Assembly (NCBI GenBank): GCA_021404785.1 | Contig: QWHH01000003.1 | Span: 279,503 to 343,502 of the forward strand | DNA from: Lysobacterales bacterium PRO7 | GTDB lineage: Bacteria > Pseudomonadota > Gammaproteobacteria > Xanthomonadales > Rhodanobacteraceae | Direction: 5' to 3' | DNA: 64,000 nucleotides | Shown: positions 1 through 8,191 of the stretch, one piece after another | Layout: each line of letters starts with the position of its first letter | Numbering within the stretch: position 1 is the first letter of the stretch | Notes under the pieces: model-generated | What the model was told of the DNA's origin: nothing | The model's database searches: none | The model's input: the letters and a program-made list of their open reading frames with translations, nothing else | Program-made: the position numbers and the translations under genes

Positions 1-63
1 CTCATCGCCGATCTCGCCGGCATCGTCGCGTCGATAGGAGTGTGCTACTGGTTCTTTGGCTAA
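1..63 (+). CDS. C-terminal end of an unidentified membrane protein (partial)
   Basis: An open frame enters from the left edge and stops at TAA 61-63. Its last 20 residues are hydrophobic (ending GVCYWFFG), which looks like a terminal membrane segment. The stop overlaps by a few bases the stop of the convergent regulator gene, as tightly packed convergent genes often do. Nothing more can be said because the body of the gene lies outside the window. Confidence 0.4.
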   Translation, partial: LIADLAGIVASIGVCYWFFG

Positions 64-1013
64 GCCCGCATCGTCCCGAGCAGGCGTCCCGGCAATGAAC
101 GGATGCGATTGAGCAAGGCGGCGGGCAGGCGCAGCGCGGACGTCGAGCTTTCGGCGTTCGGCGCGGCGGCGACAAAACGGCGCGCGGCCTGCGGATTCTG
201 TTTTAGCTGCCAGTAGCGGCCGATCGCCGAATCCACGCTCAGGCGGCAGGTGCCCATGCGCACCGGCTTGATCAGCATGCGATAGACCTGACCCTCGTTG
301 ATCAGCTCGATCGCCGTCGCCGCATTCGCGCGTTCGGTCACGACCACGGTGGCGATGTGCGGGTGGTGCAGCTTGAGCGCCTTGAGCAGGGCGGTCAGGT
401 CGCTGCGTCCGGCCTCGGTTTCGGAAATCACCACGCCGGTTTCGTTCTGCTCCATGATCTGCAGGGCGCGTTCGGCGTTGTTGGCGAAATTCACCTTGTA
501 GTACGGCTGCAGGATTTCGCGCAGGCGCTGCTGCACGGCGGTGTCGTCTTCGATCACGAGGACGCCGACCTGGGTGCGCGCGCGGTCGTGTTCGGCCTGT
601 GGCAGCACGTCGCGCGCGATCACTGGAGCTTCGCGCGCGATCTGGCCGGCGCTGGCGACGAGGTCGCGAAGCTCGGTGTTGTTCCATGGCTTGTTGACGA
701 AGCGGAACACCTCGCCTTCGTTGACCGATCCGAGCACCGCCTTCAGGTCGGAATAGCCGGTGAGCAGGATGCGCAGCGCGCGTGGATGGGTTTCCTTGAT
801 TTCGCGCAGCACGTCGACGCCGACCTTTTCCGGCATGCGCTGGTCGCAGATGACCACATCGACGTCGTGCTGCTTCGCCAGCGTCGCCGCCTCCAGCGGA
901 TTGGTGGTCGTGAACGTGGTGTATTCGCGCAGCAGGGCCTTGAGCGCGCGCAGGATGCGCGACTCGTCGTCGATCATCAAAATGCGCAATGGATTGGCAG
1001 GCGTGTCGGTCAT
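60..1013 (-). CDS. Response regulator with two receiver domains, second one lacking the phospho-Asp
   Basis: This 317-residue protein carries two CheY-like receiver domains and no recognisable DNA-binding output. Receiver 1 (about residues 8-125) has the acidic pair D15/D16, phospho-acceptor D57 in a VVICDQRMP context, T85 and K108. Receiver 2 (about 148-270) keeps the acidic patch (E155, D156, D157), the Thr and the Lys, but has Glu (E198) where the phospho-Asp should be, so it probably acts as a pseudo-receiver locked in a phosphorylated-like state. The remaining 45 residues are unassigned. The start is the ATG at 1013, four bases after the kinase stop, so it is translated with the kinase as a two-gene operon. 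An upstream extension inside the kinase gene is possible but unlikely. Confidence 0.85.
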   Translation of the reverse strand: MTDTPANPLRILMIDDESRILRALKALLREYTTFTTTNPLEAATLAKQHDVDVVICDQRMPEKVGVDVLREIKETHPRALRILLTGYSDLKAVLGSVNEGEVFRFVNKPWNNTELRDLVASAGQIAREAPVIARDVLPQAEHDRARTQVGVLVIEDDTAVQQRLREILQPYYKVNFANNAERALQIMEQNETGVVISETEAGRSDLTALLKALKLHHPHIATVVVTERANAATAIELINEGQVYRMLIKPVRMGTCRLSVDSAIGRYWQLKQNPQAARRFVAAAPNAESSTSALRLPAALLNRIRSLPGRLLGTMRA

Positions 1014-1017
1014 CGAT

Positions 1018-2031
1018 TCAGGCGGCTTCGGCCGCGGCCGCGCCGCTGCCATCTACCGGCAGGCTAACCGAGAACGTGGTGCCTTTTCTGGGCGTCGTTC
1101 GCACTTTGATCGTGCCGCCGTGGCCCTTGACGATCTTGTGCACGATGGAAAGACCCAGTCCGGTACCTTCGCCGACCGGCTTGGTGGTGAAGAACGGATC
1201 GAAGATCTTCGGCAGAACGTCGTCAGGAATGCCGCAACCGGTATCGGTGAAGTCCATTTGCACCTGGCCACCCTCGGCACGGCTGTCGATGGTCAGGGTG
1301 CCGTCGCCGTCGATGGCCTGCGCGGCGTTCGTGATCAGGTTCAGGAACACCTGGTTCATCTGCGACGGCATGCAGCGCACCCTGGGCAGCGGTTGCAGGT
1401 GCTTGACCACCTTGACGCGGTCACGCAACTGGTGCTGCGCAATCATCAGCGCGCTTTCGATGCCCTCGTTGAGGTCCATCGTGTCCATGCCGTCGCGATC
1501 CACACGCGAAAAGCCTTTCAGGTTCAGCACTAGCGACGACAGCTGCGCGAGGCCTTCGCTGGCGTCGCCGAGCAATTCTTTGGCGTCCTTGAGCAGCGGA
1601 CTCTTTTCGACGGCGGCGCGCGCCTCGAACAGCTTGCGCCGCGCTTCCTCGACATGCTTGACCAGCTTGTCGAGGCTGGCCTTGTCGGCATTGAAGATCA
1701 GGTCGACCGGCTGCAGGCAGACCTGCACGGCGGCGTCGTACTGCTTGACCAGTTTGCGGTAGTCGTCGAGCAGGTCGCCGACCACCTCGACATTGCTCTT
1801 GACGAATCCGAGCGGCGTGTTGATCTCGTGCGCCACGCCCGCGACCATCTGCCCGAGCGAGGCGAGCTTGGTGGTGTGGATGACCTGCGACTGGCTGGCC
1901 TGCAGGCGCTTGAGTTCTTCTTCGGATTCGGCGCTGCCGGCGCGCAGCACCAGCATCTGCCGGCGCGTGCGCATCAATTCGTAGCCGAGCCCGGCGCAAG
2001 CCGCGAGCAGCAAAATGATCACGAGCAGCAT
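1018..2031 (-). CDS. Membrane-anchored sensor histidine kinase
   Basis: This 337-residue kinase has one N-terminal membrane segment (residues 1-16) followed by a coiled linker. The HisKA dimerisation domain has its phospho-His at H68 in a GVAHEINTPLG H-box, and a GHKL ATPase domain carries the N box (NLITNAAQAI), G1 (DTGCGIP) and G2 (GTGLGLSI). No extracytoplasmic sensor domain is present, so the signal is either intramembrane or cytoplasmic. The start at 2031 is set by a strong ribosome site (GGAGGAGG, 8 bases upstream). It is the first gene of an operon with the double-receiver regulator, which is its likely phosphotransfer partner. Confidence 0.9.
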   Translation of the reverse strand: MLLVIILLLAACAGLGYELMRTRRQMLVLRAGSAESEEELKRLQASQSQVIHTTKLASLGQMVAGVAHEINTPLGFVKSNVEVVGDLLDDYRKLVKQYDAAVQVCLQPVDLIFNADKASLDKLVKHVEEARRKLFEARAAVEKSPLLKDAKELLGDASEGLAQLSSLVLNLKGFSRVDRDGMDTMDLNEGIESALMIAQHQLRDRVKVVKHLQPLPRVRCMPSQMNQVFLNLITNAAQAIDGDGTLTIDSRAEGGQVQMDFTDTGCGIPDDVLPKIFDPFFTTKPVGEGTGLGLSIVHKIVKGHGGTIKVRTTPRKGTTFSVSLPVDGSGAAAAEAA

Positions 2032-2202
2032 GGGCGATACCTCCTCCGTGACGGCGCAGTATAAGCGCGGCAATGCCGCAAAAGCGCGACGGCTTTGCCG
2101 ATCGTCGCCGTTTCAGCGCGCCCGGCCACCTTGCGGCACTTGACGGGCTGCGCGCCTTCGCCGACGCTCGCGGTCGATTCGACAGTCCGGGGGGAGGGAC
2201 TC

Positions 2203-3543
2203 ATGAAATCCATGCTCTTGCTGGCCTTGCTGATGGTGTTGTGCGGGTTTGCCGGTGTTCCTGCGCACGCCGCAGACGCCGATGCGCGCGACCTGGCGCC
2301 TGGATTGCAGATTCCCGCCGCCGCACGGCCCGGCCCGAATTTCGATGTCGACAAGGCCACTGACGCCTACCTGAACCTGCTGTCGCCGCAGCAGCGCGCC
2401 CAATCCGACGCCTATTTCGAGGGCGGTTACTGGCTGCAACTGTGGGAATTCCTTTACGGCCTCGCCGTGGCGGCCCTGCTCCTGTGGGGCGGCATCTCGT
2501 GGCGCATGCGCGATATCGCGCGGCGAATGAACGCGCGACCCTGGGCGTATACCTGGATGTACGCGGTGTTGTTCGTACTCGCTTATTTCGTGCTGAGCCT
2601 GCCGTGGTCGATCTATGCCGGCTTCGTGCGCGAGCACCAGTACGGCCTGGCGACGCAGGATTTCGCCGGCTGGTTCGGCGATGCGCTGAAATCCCTTCTG
2701 GTCAGTGCGATCGTGCTGCCGCTGGTACTGGTTGCGATCTATGCGGCGGTGCGCCGCGCAGGCGCGCGCTGGTGGATCTGGGTCAGCGGCATCGCCTTCG
2801 TCTTCATCGTATTTGCGATGATGCTGGCGCCGGTGTACGTGGAACCGCTGTTCAACGACTACAAACCGCTGCGCGCGGGCCCCGCTCGCGACGCCGTGTT
2901 GTCGCTGGCGCGCGCCAACGGCATTCCCACCAATCACGTCGTCGAGTTCGATGCCTCGCGCCAGACTACGCGCATCAGCGCCAACGTCGCCGGCTTCGCC
3001 GGCACCACACGCGTCGCGCTCAACGACAATCTGCTGAACAAGACCTCATTGCCGGAAATCAAGGCCGTGCTCGGTCACGAGATGGGCCATTACGTGCTCA
3101 ACCACGGACTGCGCCTGACAATCTATTTCACCCTCGTACTCGCGTTCGGCTTCTGGTTCACGCATCGCCTGTTCGACGGGTCGCTCAAGCGCTGGAGCGG
3201 ACGCTTGCAACTGGAAGGACGCGGCGATCCGGCCGCACTGCCCCTGGCGTTCGCGATCCTGTCCATCTTCTTTTTCCTCGCCACGCCGCTGACCAATTCG
3301 GTCGTGCGCCAGGCGGAAGCCGAGGCGGATGCCTTCGGCCTGAATGCGGCGCGTGAGCCAAATGGATTTGCGATGGTGGCAATGCGCCTGTCGACCTATC
3401 GCAAGATCCATCCCGGGCCGCTGGAGGAGATGGTCTTCTACGACCACCCGAGTGGTTATCAGCGCGTGCATGCGTCGATGGTGTGGCTCAAGGAAAATCC
3501 AGACAACCCGACCGCGAACGCGCCGCTGCCGCCGCCAGGCTGA
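2203..3543 (+). CDS. M48 (Ste24-type) membrane metallopeptidase
   Basis: This 446-residue integral membrane zinc protease resembles CAAX prenyl protease Ste24. A signal-like segment (residues 1-22) precedes several membrane spans (about 75-95, 110-135, 160-185, 195-215). The zinc motif HEMGH is at H292-H296, with the third ligand probably E372 in an EAEADAFG motif, and two further spans lie between them. The start at 2203 follows a GGGGAGGG ribosome site; the frame is open further upstream without a good site. In bacteria this family degrades membrane or secreted proteins rather than prenylated ones. It stands alone, with no operon partner of obvious relation. Confidence 0.9.
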   Translation: MKSMLLLALLMVLCGFAGVPAHAADADARDLAPGLQIPAAARPGPNFDVDKATDAYLNLLSPQQRAQSDAYFEGGYWLQLWEFLYGLAVAALLLWGGISWRMRDIARRMNARPWAYTWMYAVLFVLAYFVLSLPWSIYAGFVREHQYGLATQDFAGWFGDALKSLLVSAIVLPLVLVAIYAAVRRAGARWWIWVSGIAFVFIVFAMMLAPVYVEPLFNDYKPLRAGPARDAVLSLARANGIPTNHVVEFDASRQTTRISANVAGFAGTTRVALNDNLLNKTSLPEIKAVLGHEMGHYVLNHGLRLTIYFTLVLAFGFWFTHRLFDGSLKRWSGRLQLEGRGDPAALPLAFAILSIFFFLATPLTNSVVRQAEAEADAFGLNAAREPNGFAMVAMRLSTYRKIHPGPLEEMVFYDHPSGYQRVHASMVWLKENPDNPTANAPLPPPG

Positions 3544-3656
3544 ACCGCGGACAACGCCATGCGCGTGGATACGTGCCGCGTCAACCGGCGCGGCCGCGAC
3601 GCGTTGCAGATCGTCAACCAGCCAGACGCTGGGCAAACCCAACCATGGAGACGACG

Positions 3657-4244
3657 ATGCACCGCACCCTAATAGCCCTGGCATTGACCGCCGTATTTTC
3701 GGCCAGCGCCTTCGCCCAGAACGCCGCCACCGAAACCCAACGCGACACCAACCAGCAAAATCGAGTTGAACAAGGCCTGAAATCCGGCCAACTCACGACC
3801 AAGGAAGCCGGACAGCTCGAACGCGACGAGCAACTCATCGATCGCACCCAGGCCCACGACATGAAGGACGGCACGCTGAGCGCGCAGGAAAAAGCGCAGA
3901 TCCAACGTGAGCAGAACCGGGCCAGTCGCCAGATCGACCAGGACAAGCACAATGCCGCGACCGGCAACCCCGCTTCGAAGTCGTCCGAACGCATGCAGGC
4001 CGACGTGCAACGCAACGCGAATCAGCAGGCGCGCATCAACCAGGGTGTCCGCTCGGGCCAACTGACCAACAAGGAAGCAGGATCGCTCGAAGGCGGGCAA
4101 GCACATGTGGATCGTTCCGAAGCGAACGCTGCGCGCAATGGCCGCGTGAGTGCGCGCGAGCAGGCGCGCACGCAAGGCAAGGAAAACCGCCAGAACGGCC
4201 ACGTCTATCGCAAGAAGCACAACGACGCCACGCGTGACGACTGA
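3657..4244 (+). CDS. Small secreted protein made of two tandem repeats (unknown function)
   Basis: This 195-residue protein has a clear signal peptide (MHRTLIALALTAVFSASAFA). The mature part is hydrophilic and rich in Gln, Asn, Lys and Arg. It consists of two copies of a roughly 70-residue unit; each begins with NQQ-R-Q-G--SGQLT-KEAG-LE and ends with a KHN-A motif. The start at 3657 is chosen for a GGAG six bases upstream; an in-frame ATG at 3645 is possible. A strong terminator follows, so it is the last or only gene of its transcript. I recognise the architecture as that of uncharacterised periplasmic proteins and assign no function. Confidence 0.8.
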   Translation: MHRTLIALALTAVFSASAFAQNAATETQRDTNQQNRVEQGLKSGQLTTKEAGQLERDEQLIDRTQAHDMKDGTLSAQEKAQIQREQNRASRQIDQDKHNAATGNPASKSSERMQADVQRNANQQARINQGVRSGQLTNKEAGSLEGGQAHVDRSEANAARNGRVSAREQARTQGKENRQNGHVYRKKHNDATRDD

Positions 4245-4270
4245 TTGCCTTCCTGCAAAGGGTCGACCGA

Positions 4271-4295
4271 CGGGCGCTTCGGCGCCCGTTTTTTT
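4271..4295 (+). terminator. Rho-independent terminator after the repeat protein
   Basis: A 7-bp GC stem (CGGGCGC / GCGCCCG) closed by a TTCG tetraloop is followed by seven T. It lies 27 bases after the stop of the repeat-protein gene and separates it from aceF. Confidence 0.9.
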
Positions 4296-4367
4296 GGCTA
4301 ATCGGCAGTTCGGATTATGATGGCGGTTCCCCGCAGCCGAGGCAGCGGGTTTCCGCAGGGAGGACGC

Positions 4368-5705
4368 ATGGCCGAACTCAAGCAAGCCAAGGTGCCGGAT
4401 ATCGGCAATTACACCAACATCCCGGTGATCGAGGTGTTGGTCAAGCCGGGCGACATCGTCGCCAAGGACCAGGGCCTGGTTACGCTCGAATCGGACAAGG
4501 CGACGATGGAAGTCCCGGCGCCGTTCGCGGGTGTCGTGAAAGAGGTCAAGGTCAAGCTTGGCGACGAGGTGTCGGAAGGCGCGGTCGTGGCGCTGATCGA
4601 AACCGGCGACGCGGTTGCGGCGGCAAAACCGGCGGCACCTGCCAAAGCCGAAGCTCCGGCACCCGCTGCGCCGGCGCCCAAATCGGCGCCTTCCATGACG
4701 GCTCCAGCTCCGACTCCGGCGCCTGCTCCCGTATCGTCGCCTCGGCCAAGCTCGCCGCCGGTGGCTTTCGGCGCGGATACCGTCCTGCCGGGCAAGGTGC
4801 CGCTGGCCAGTCCCGTCGTGCGCATGATCGCGCGCGAGCTGGGCGTGGACCTGGCGCAAGTGACCGGCAGCGAACGCAACGGCCGCATCACCAAGCAGGA
4901 CGTGCGCGCCTACGTCAAGCGCATCCTCGAAGGCGGCGGTCCGGCACGCGCTGCAGGCGGTAGTGGATTGAACTTGCTGCCGTGGCCAAACGTGGATTTT
5001 TCCAAGTTCGGCGAAATCGAAACGCGCGCGCTGTCCAAGATCAAGAAGATTTCCGGCGCGAACCTCGCGCGCAACTGGGCGATGATTCCGCACGTCACCC
5101 AACACGACGACGCCGACATCACCGAACTCGAAGCGCTGCGCGTGCAGCTCAACAAGGAACACGAGAAGGCGGGAATCAAGTTCACCATGCTCGCCTTCAT
5201 CATCAAGGCCATGGTCGCGGCGCTGAAGAAATATCCGGATTTCAATTCGTCGCTGGATGCGTCCGGTGAAAACCTGATCCTGAAAAAATATTTCCATGTT
5301 GGCTTTGCCGCCGACACGCCGAACGGACTCGTCGTGCCGGTGTTGAAGAACGCGGATCAGAAGGGACTGGTCGAGATCGCCACGGAGTCGAGCGAACTGG
5401 CGAAGAAGGCGCGCGACGGCAAGCTTGGCCCGGCCGACATGTCCGGCGGCTGCATTTCGATTTCCTCGCTCGGCGGCATCGGCGGCACGGCGTTCACGCC
5501 GATCGTCAATGCGCCGGAAGTGGCGATCCTCGGCGTGTCGAAATCGGCGATCAAGCCGGTGTGGGACGGCAAGGCGTTCGCGCCGCGCCTGCTGCTGCCG
5601 CTGTCGCTCAGCTACGACCATCGCGTGATTGACGGCGCCGCCGCCGCACGCTTCACCGCGCATTTGGCGACGCTGCTCGCGGACATGCGCCGCAGTTTGC
5701 TCTGA
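4368..5705 (+). CDS. aceF: Pyruvate dehydrogenase E2, dihydrolipoamide acetyltransferase
   Basis: This is the acetyltransferase core of the pyruvate dehydrogenase complex, moving acetyl from lipoamide to CoA. Domain order: one lipoyl domain (residues 3-78, lipoyl lysine K44 in ESDKATME), an Ala/Pro-rich swinging linker (85-135), a peripheral-subunit-binding domain (about 145-185, ASPVVRMIARELGVD), a second linker, and the catalytic domain to residue 445 with the DHRVIDG active-site motif near the C-terminus. The start at 4368 has GGGAGG upstream; an in-frame upstream ATG gives an unlikely leader. With one lipoyl domain it is short for a gammaproteobacterial E2 (E. coli has three). E1 (aceE) is not in the window. 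Confidence 0.95.
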   Translation: MAELKQAKVPDIGNYTNIPVIEVLVKPGDIVAKDQGLVTLESDKATMEVPAPFAGVVKEVKVKLGDEVSEGAVVALIETGDAVAAAKPAAPAKAEAPAPAAPAPKSAPSMTAPAPTPAPAPVSSPRPSSPPVAFGADTVLPGKVPLASPVVRMIARELGVDLAQVTGSERNGRITKQDVRAYVKRILEGGGPARAAGGSGLNLLPWPNVDFSKFGEIETRALSKIKKISGANLARNWAMIPHVTQHDDADITELEALRVQLNKEHEKAGIKFTMLAFIIKAMVAALKKYPDFNSSLDASGENLILKKYFHVGFAADTPNGLVVPVLKNADQKGLVEIATESSELAKKARDGKLGPADMSGGCISISSLGGIGGTAFTPIVNAPEVAILGVSKSAIKPVWDGKAFAPRLLLPLSLSYDHRVIDGAAAARFTAHLATLLADMRRSLL

Positions 5706-5715
5706 CGCGACCGGC

Positions 5716-6339
5716 ATGGACGAGTTCACCGACATCGTCATCGTCGATCTGGACGTAAACCGCACGACCTGGTCGCGCGTGCATTCGTCCATGCGTACCT
5801 TGCATCTTAAGCTCAACCGCGATCCGAATCCGGAATGGACGCGGCTGTTCTTCGAGGAACGCAATTCGCGCGTCGAACTCAAACGCCACGGTTTGTGGGT
5901 CGAGGATGGCTACATCGTCTTCGACTGTTTGCTGATCGACGTCGACGATTACCACCTGCCCGACATCCGCCAGTCGATCGACTACGCGAATGCGCGCTCG
6001 CGCGTGCTGGTCGAGGCGCGCCACGCCGAAGTCGAACGCTTGCGCGATGAAGCGCAAAGCGAAGCACACATGCTCGGCGCACTGCGTGCAGCCATCCGCA
6101 CGCCAGTCGCTGCGCCGTCCCCAGCGCCAGTTGCCGCGCCGGTGACGGTTGTGGAACCGGCCAAGGCCGTGGAGCCGGTCACAACGGTTGTCGCAGCCGA
6201 AGCCGTGCCGGCGCCGGAATTGCCCATGCCCCCGGATGCGCACGTCGAGCCACTACACGCCGAACGCGAGGCCGTGCTTGAGGCCAGGCGCAACGACTGG
6301 CGCGCGCGTTTTCGCGCCGCGCTTCATCGCAACAAGTAA
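5716..6339 (+). CDS. Unknown protein encoded between the E2 and E3 genes
   Basis: This 207-residue protein starts 10 bases after the aceF stop and ends 12 bases before lpd, so the three genes are almost certainly one transcript. The N-terminal half (about residues 1-95) is a compact mixed alpha/beta segment rich in Asp, Arg and Tyr. Residues 96-125 look like a charged helix. Residues 126-185 are an Ala/Pro/Val-rich linker like those of E2 proteins, and the C-terminus is basic (ARFRAALHRNK). It has no lipoyl or E2-binding motif that I recognise. Position suggests a role tied to the complex (assembly, tethering or regulation), which is inference only. Confidence 0.75.
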   Translation: MDEFTDIVIVDLDVNRTTWSRVHSSMRTLHLKLNRDPNPEWTRLFFEERNSRVELKRHGLWVEDGYIVFDCLLIDVDDYHLPDIRQSIDYANARSRVLVEARHAEVERLRDEAQSEAHMLGALRAAIRTPVAAPSPAPVAAPVTVVEPAKAVEPVTTVVAAEAVPAPELPMPPDAHVEPLHAEREAVLEARRNDWRARFRAALHRNK

Positions 6340-6351
6340 AAGGAGTACGCC

Positions 6352-8112
6352 GTGGCGACGACGGAAGTCAAGGTTCCGGATATCGGCAACTACACCAACA
6401 TCCCCGTGATCGAAGTGCTGGTGAAAGCCGGTGACACGGTGAAGAAGGATCAGGGCCTGGTCACGCTTGAATCCGACAAGGCGACGATGGAGGTTCCATC
6501 CACTGTCGCCGGCGTGGTCAAGGAGGTGAAGGTGAAACTCGGCGACGAAGTTTCGGAAGGCGCGGTCGTTGCGGTGATTGATGCCATTGGTGCAACGACC
6601 GCACCAGTCGCCAGGGCGGAAACGCCTAAGCCAGCTCAACCGGCGAAGACGGAAAATGAGACACCCGCCCCGAAGGCGGCGAATTCTTCTGGCCGCAAAG
6701 CCGACATCGAATGCCAGGTGTGCGTGCTCGGGTCCGGCCCCGGCGGCTACAGCGCGGCGTTTCGCGCGGCGGATCTGGGCCTCAACACCGTGTTGATCGA
6801 ACGCTACGCGACACTCGGCGGCGTGTGTTTGAATGTCGGCTGCATTCCATCCAAGGCGCTGCTGCATGCCGCGAAGGTCATCGACGAAGCCGCGCATGCG
6901 GCAGACATTGGTATCACCTTCGGCGCGCCGAAAATCGACATCTCCAAGCTGCGCGGTTTCAAGGACAAGGTCGTCGCGCAATTGACCGGCGGCCTGGCTG
7001 GCATGAGCAAGCAGCGCAAGGTTACGGTCGTGCAGGGCGTGGGCAAATTCGTTTCGCCGAATGAAATCGAAGTCGAAACGCAGGATGGAAAGAAACTCGT
7101 GCGCTTCGAAAAGGCCATCATCGCTGCCGGTTCGCAGGCGGTAAAGCTGCCGGGATTTCCGTGGGAGGATCCACGCATGATGGATTCCACCGATGCGCTG
7201 CTGCTCACCGACGTGCCGAAAAAATTGCTCGTGGTCGGTGGCGGCATCATCGGTCTGGAAATGGCTTGTGTGTACGAAGCGCTCGGCTCGCAAGTCACCG
7301 TGGTCGAGATGCTCGATCAATTGATGCCCGGTGCGGATGCGGACCTGGTGCGGCCGCTCGCGCAGCGGCTGGGCAAGCGCTACGCCGGCATTCATCTCAA
7401 GGTAAAGGTCGCCAAGATCGAAGCGACCAAGGCCGGTTTGAAAGCGACATTTGAGGGTGACAAGGCTCCCGAACCGCAAGTTTACGACCGCGTGCTCGTC
7501 GCCATTGGGCGCTCACCGAACGGCAAAAAAATCGACGCCGACAAGGCCGGTGTGCAGGTCACCGAGCGTGGATTCATCCCGGTCGACAAACAGATGCGCA
7601 CCAATGTGCCGCATATCTTTGCGATCGGCGATCTGATCGGCCAGCCCATGCTCGCGCACAAGGCGACGCATGAAGGCAAGGTCGCCGCGGAAGTGTGCGC
7701 CGGACAAAAAAGCGAATTCGTTGCGCGCGTGATTCCGTCCGTGGCCTATACCGATCCGGAAATCGCCTGGGTTGGCGTCACCGAAGCCGAGGCGAAACAA
7801 CAGGGACTCAAGTACGGAGTCGGCAAATTCCCGCACGCGGCTTCCGGTCGCGCCATCGGCATCGCGCGCACCGAAGGCTTCACCAAACTCATTTTCGACG
7901 AAGCGACACACCGCATCATCGGTGCCGGCGTCACCTGCCCGAACGCGGGCGAGTTGATCTCGGAACTCGCGCTCGCGATCGAGATGGGCTGCGAAGCCGG
8001 CGACATCGGCCTGACCGTGCATCCGCATCCGACCTTGTCCGAATCCGTCGGCATGGCCGCCGAGGTCTATGAAGGCACGGTCACGGATTTGTATATTCCG
8101 AAGCGAAAATAG
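6352..8112 (+). CDS. lpdA: Dihydrolipoamide dehydrogenase (E3) with N-terminal lipoyl domain
   Basis: This FAD enzyme re-oxidises dihydrolipoamide with NAD+. The 586-residue protein starts at GTG 6352 with AAGGAG upstream. It begins with a lipoyl domain (residues 3-76, lipoyl lysine K43) almost identical to that of the neighbouring E2, followed by an Ala/Pro linker. The flavoprotein proper starts near residue 120: FAD-binding GSGPGGYSAA, redox disulphide C159/C164 (CLNVGCIPSK), NAD-binding GGGIIGLE, and the C-terminal HPHPTLSE catalytic His-Glu. Lipoyl-E3 fusions are known from Neisseria, Ralstonia and Xanthomonas pyruvate dehydrogenases. Confidence 0.96.
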   Translation: MATTEVKVPDIGNYTNIPVIEVLVKAGDTVKKDQGLVTLESDKATMEVPSTVAGVVKEVKVKLGDEVSEGAVVAVIDAIGATTAPVARAETPKPAQPAKTENETPAPKAANSSGRKADIECQVCVLGSGPGGYSAAFRAADLGLNTVLIERYATLGGVCLNVGCIPSKALLHAAKVIDEAAHAADIGITFGAPKIDISKLRGFKDKVVAQLTGGLAGMSKQRKVTVVQGVGKFVSPNEIEVETQDGKKLVRFEKAIIAAGSQAVKLPGFPWEDPRMMDSTDALLLTDVPKKLLVVGGGIIGLEMACVYEALGSQVTVVEMLDQLMPGADADLVRPLAQRLGKRYAGIHLKVKVAKIEATKAGLKATFEGDKAPEPQVYDRVLVAIGRSPNGKKIDADKAGVQVTERGFIPVDKQMRTNVPHIFAIGDLIGQPMLAHKATHEGKVAAEVCAGQKSEFVARVIPSVAYTDPEIAWVGVTEAEAKQQGLKYGVGKFPHAASGRAIGIARTEGFTKLIFDEATHRIIGAGVTCPNAGELISELALAIEMGCEAGDIGLTVHPHPTLSESVGMAAEVYEGTVTDLYIPKRK

Positions 8113-8191
8113 CCGAACCTTGCGGCAGCTTTGCGCGCGGCTTGGCATCCATCGGCGCATAATCGCCAGCCCAGAGCGAGTCTTCTCCTGC

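Noticed and set aside
3669-5882. 737-residue open frame on the minus strand across aceF
   Set aside because: His/Arg-rich composition and exact antisense placement to aceF and the repeat-protein gene mark it as a high-GC shadow frame.
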